A stretch of 64,000 nt of DNA, taken from positions 7,640,888 through 7,704,887 of the forward strand of contig CP053172.1 of assembly GCA_014607495.2 (NCBI GenBank). Reading direction: 5' to 3'. The DNA comes from Carposina sasakii (taxonomy: Eukaryota > Arthropoda > Insecta > Lepidoptera > Carposinidae). Under the pieces are notes generated by a model. That model worked only from the letters and a program-made list of their open reading frames with translations, ran no database searches and was not told the origin of the DNA. This document shows, piece by piece, positions 60,551 to 64,000 of the stretch (positions within the stretch are counted from its first letter, which is position 1; each line of letters begins with the position of its first letter). A program made the translations under genes and the position numbers.

Positions 60551-60808
60551 TGTAGTCCCCGCGTTAACGCCAGAAATAACCACCCACCAATCCCAAAATA
60601 CGCGGCGAAAAACCCAAAAATATGAATCAAAAGTGCGAAATTTTCCAACATTAGTGCGGTATTCTATGGTGTTTCGAAGGAGGTTGGTTAAGATTTGATT
60701 TGTGTAAGGAGGCTGTAGTGTTACCTTTGCCTAGTGTATATTGGAAGTCTTGTAAGAGTTACAGAGGCGTGCGTGATTTTTACGCGAATCTGTGAATAGA
60801 AATAACAT
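60519..60808 (+). other. First (non-coding) exon of an unidentified plus-strand gene
   Basis: From the Inr to a strong donor aacat/gtaagtatc (cut after 60808). 290 nt, unique sequence, with a 10-codon uORF opening near 60626. No main start codon precedes the donor, so the coding part must lie beyond 64000 or further along the intron. The gene cannot be named. Confidence 0.5.
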
Positions 60809-61029
60809 GTAAGTATCAATGCTAATTTCATTCTTAAGTGACGTCGTGTTTTTTTATTTTTATTTATGAATATGTTTCGATGTTCTTTTTTGTCATCGAG
60901 GTGTAGTCTTTAAAGTCTAGTTCTAGTCGTGTTCCATACTATTGGGACTAAGAAATAATCTTTTGATCTCTTTTCTAGACCCCATGTCTAGATAGATATT
61001 AGATATATTTAATTATTATATTATTTAAC

Positions 61030-61230
61030 TATTGGTGCAGTTGTTAGGGGTCTCCTGCCTGCTGAGCTGAAGGATCTAGGTTCAAATCCTGGTAGGGACA
61101 ATCATTGATATGGTGAAATCGATTTTTGTTTTTATCACGAATATTTCTATGATTTATCTATGTATTTATATAGAATTGCTTAGTACCCACGAAACAAGAC
61201 CTAGCTTACCGTAGTGTGGGACAAGTGTTT
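61030..61230 (+). mobile_element. tRNA-derived SINE S1, diverged copy
   Basis: ggtgcagttgttaggggtct head, box B aggttcaaatcctgg, then tattgatatggtgaaatcg and gtacccacgaaacaagacct. Confidence 0.7.
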
Positions 61231-61257
61231 TGGTAAACAAATAATCATGAAGTATAT

Positions 61258-61385
61258 ACCGCAGTCAACACACCAAGCCGCCTGTCCAGCGTGGTGACTA
61301 TGGGCAAAACCCCCCATGGCAGTCTTGTGGCGTGCCCTGGGGGGAGGCCTATGTCCAGCAGTGTACTGAAATAGGCTGAAGACGA
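61258..61385 (+). mobile_element. RTE 3' end fragment, copy 11
   Basis: cgcagtcaacacaccaagcc, gtggcgtgccctggggggag and cagcagtgtactgaaataggctga. Confidence 0.75.
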
Positions 61386-61596
61386 TGTACTTAGCTAGTT
61401 ATTAAGGGTTACAGCGAGTAAATTTAATTATGTTTGTTGCAACTCCATCCGCGTAAGCTCGGAACTATAGGTAGGTATATTTTTAAGGAAAGCTGTCATC
61501 CCTGGGTAAAATCTAGTTCTACGTAATTTTTGGGATATTACAGCACCTATCTGTGTACCAGTGTAAGTGGACCCTCATCAACCTCACCAGCACTGC

Positions 61597-61861
61597 ACCC
61601 GTATGATGAATTTGGTGAGAGCGAGATGTCTCACTTTTAAACGTCAAACTCACAGAGCTATTAATAACTAGATAAACTAAGTGTATGTACTTTGCATGTA
61701 AAAAATAGACTTAAGAATTAGAATAGACACTCGTTCTCGAGCCAGGACTGAATGAATTAGGGCTGATAGAAGTGGTTTGCAATCCCTTTTTACACACCAA
61801 GTAGAAACATTATTGCCTTGTCTAGTTATTACTTAGCTCTGTGGATTTGACGTTTAAAAGT
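61597..61861. mobile_element. MITE A, copy 3, right end missing
   Basis: Starts gcacccgtatgatgaatttg and stops at tttgacgtttaaaagtg, where repeat V takes over. Confidence 0.78.
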
Positions 61862-62060
61862 GCACCCTGCTATTTAACGGACGAGGCTCTGACGCTAAAA
61901 GCTTAAAACCTAGTTATTTAGAATGACCCGGTAACATTTCCCATTGAAATCGTTACCTGTAGCTAGATTGTCGTATTTGTGTCCGAAAAGCGGCGGTAGA
62001 CTCACCCCTTACCACGTGGGACTTAATAGGCTTGGGGCTTAATAACCACTTTGGGGGATT
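61862..62060 (+). repeat. Dispersed repeat V, plus copy
   Basis: accctgctatttaacggacg, aggctctgacgctaaaa, cggcggtagactcacccctt and accacgtgggacttaata; the reverse of 57255-57610 and related to 3285-3420. Confidence 0.62.
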
Positions 62061-62693
62061 ATTGCGTGACTATATATATATGTATGTGTACTATATCTGC
62101 ATACAAAATTTCACCGAAAATCCTCCATCTACCTACCTATATGACGTACCTATATGAAGTACCAAAAAGGTTGTACAGAAGTGTTGCAAGTTACACACCC
62201 CCTTTTACCTTTCAGTTTATTGTATCACGGGATGAGCCTATCGCCGTTTTTCGAGTACTTGTAATTGAACAAAAATTGATAGAGAAATTGAAATGTTGAA
62301 ACTTAAGATAATTGAAAAAAAAAACGGCCCTTTGAACAACAAAATTTTCTAAATATGATTAACATTTTGTACACAACATTTCTCTACAAAATCCTGCAAA
62401 ACATGACCTAAATACCGATTTACATAACTTACATTTAATTTACCTTACAATAAATGTAACATACAACCAATAACTCCCTGAAACTGGGGAGTTTTATTAA
62501 TATGGTTTCATTGGATCACGTGACATTAGGCACGTGACCTCTGCCGTGCTTCGCTTAGCTTGAGGTGGCGAGTTCGATACCCCGTGAAATAACAAACTTA
62601 AGGACACCTTCCCCTGAAGAATGAGGTAATAATGTGCTGGCGAACCATTGTTCTCGTTTTTCATAGGTACTGAAAAAATTGAAGGATTATTTC

Positions 62694-62790
62694 TTCTTCT
62701 TTAGCCTATTGCAGTCCACTGCTGGACGTAGGCCTCCCCCAGGGCATGCTACTCGTATAAGGCTACTGCCATGAGGGGTTTTTGCCCTAA
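62694..62790 (-). mobile_element. RTE 3' end fragment, copy 12
   Basis: Reverse terminus: tagcctattgcagtccactg, ctggacgtaggcctccccca, then gggcatgct. Confidence 0.72.
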
Positions 62791-62964
62791 ACTAATTAGC
62801 AATTCAAACGTTAAATTTTCACCAAAATTGCTTCACCCCACGTCTTACTCGTACCCATAGCACTCAAAATGCCAATCTTGATTCTAATTAGCTTTTTATC
62901 GAGTAAAATGTCAAATAACTTATTTTGAACCATAAAATCAGTAGATAGAATATATATGATTCTA

Positions 62965-63221
62965 CAGGATGTAACAAAAATTGTTATAGGGTATGTTAAG
63001 CAAGAAGCTATGTAAATAGCCCACTGTAGAGAACCTATTCACAAAAAAATCACATGTTTATTTTTCCCGATAGTATGGAGAATTTTTAAATATCTCAGGA
63101 ATTTTCATACAATCTTGAAAAATAAAAATGTTATTTCAAGTCTCAAATTTTGGAAATAGGTTCTCTATAGTGGGCTATTTACATAGCTTTTCGCTTAACA
63201 TACCCTTTCTGTTACATCCTG
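62965..63221. mobile_element. MITE X, copy 4
   Basis: caggatgtaacaaaaattgt to gttacatcctg between TA dinucleotides, with the same hairpin arms as 42421-42680. Confidence 0.87.
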
Positions 63222-63230
63222 TACACTATA

Positions 63231-63610
63231 CAGGGTTTTTTTTTGTGGCCACCTTTAACGAAGGGTACGTACTCTATACATGAAATAAAGTAAGTTTATG
63301 CCAAAAAAAATGCAGGGAAAAAAAATTTTTTTTTTTTTAATTTTTAAATTCCTTGTTCGTGCGAAATTTATAGTGTCTAGTGTTTATGTTAGTTTTTTTA
63401 TAGACAGATATTAATTATTTTTCGTGAAAAAATCCTGCTACGCGCGTCTATGTGCATTTATGCTGAAAAACGCAGTCTATTTACTCAACTTTGGACACTA
63501 ATATTTTGGAAACCAGACACTTCCCAGGTATGCTTCCATGGAGAAAAATGATCGTGATGATGAGGAGATTCCGTAGTTTTCGGGAACGTTGACGACCAAA
63601 AATCACCCTG
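63231..63610 (+). mobile_element. MITE Y, copy 3
   Basis: cagggttttttttttgtggc to gacgaccaaaaatcaccctg between TA dinucleotides, aligning along its length with 22398-22772. It lies 9 bp from MITE X copy 4. Confidence 0.87.
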
Positions 63611-64000
63611 TATCTTTTTTTCCGATTCTAATTATGACGATTTCTTTAAAAACATGAACGTATTTTTTTTACATACGGGCCCTTAACCAGCAACTGGGGA
63701 AAAAATAATTGATTTACTTATTAAAAATTTATAGAAATCGACGACGTAGTATTCGTAGGTTCTTTAATTAATTAGTGGTGTATTTTGTGGTAGTCCTTTT
63801 CTTTGAATATGGATCGTCCGAAAATCATAATCCCTAACAAGTTTGCTATAATCATCACTTTCCATAATGTTCGCGTATACGAAATTGTAATTATCTAATC
63901 GTCTTTAATTCTAATACTTTTGTGCCATAAGTTCGGGTGCTATAATGATGTCCTAATTTTTCTTGCTATAAAGTCACATGTCCTAAGTGTTATATGCGGT

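Larger units (their letters stand above)
60809..64000 (+). other. First intron of the unidentified gene (to window edge)
   Basis: No coding exon seen. It holds SINE S1 (61030-61230), an RTE tail, MITE A, repeat V, MITE X and MITE Y. The last 390 bp show nothing recognisable. Confidence 0.4.

Overview
This window is nuclear DNA from an insect, almost certainly a moth or butterfly (Lepidoptera). It has short coding exons separated by kilobase introns packed with mobile elements of lepidopteran type: RTE 3' ends of the 'cgtccagcagtggactgcaataggctga' kind, LEP1-like Helitron ends, tRNA-derived SINEs, and TA-flanked foldback MITEs. The species cannot be named from the sequence alone.

Host genes. 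(1) Positions 1-27212, minus strand: 18 coding exons of the Ste20-family kinase Slik (SLK/LOK orthologue). They cover 909 codons from the start codon through the whole kinase domain, the low-complexity linker and the start of the C-terminal coiled coil; the gene runs off the left edge. Every splice phase matches from exon to exon. A candidate non-coding first exon lies near 44657-44880, which would make intron 1 about 17 kb. (2) Positions 47848-51865, plus strand: a complete five-exon gene for the Golgi membrane protein GOT1 (140 aa). (3) Near 60519, plus strand: a core promoter (TATA-like box, Inr, DPE at canonical spacing) and a first exon ending at 60808, for an unidentified gene that continues to the right.

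Mobile elements. A Ty3/gypsy LTR retrotransposon (3575-8837, minus) sits in a Slik intron with identical 420-bp LTRs and a 4-bp target duplication, but a frameshifted pol. A BEL/Pao LTR retrotransposon (29682-37495, plus) sits in the putative Slik intron 1 with about 1.1-kb near-identical LTRs, a tRNA-Tyr-type PBS, a PPT, a 5-bp target duplication and long open gag and pol frames. Smaller elements include a Jockey-type LINE fragment nested in a MITE, an RTE reverse-transcriptase fragment, a retroelement endonuclease-like fragment (45725-46745), a hAT MITE with an 8-bp target duplication, several foldback MITE families, a captured ribosomal protein L7 fragment, and at least seven minisatellites.

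Layout: 1-27.2 kb Slik exons and TE-rich introns; 27.2-44.7 kb putative Slik intron 1 with the BEL/Pao element; 44.9-47.8 kb divergent intergenic region; 47.8-52 kb GOT1; 52-60.5 kb intergenic with no recognisable gene; 60.5-64 kb first exon and first intron of an unknown gene. The features most worth a second look are elements abutting splice sites (gypsy LTR at Slik exon 15, MITE at GOT1 exon 5, RTE tail at Slik exon 7) and a 95-bp minisatellite that has copied a functional-looking 5' splice site four times.
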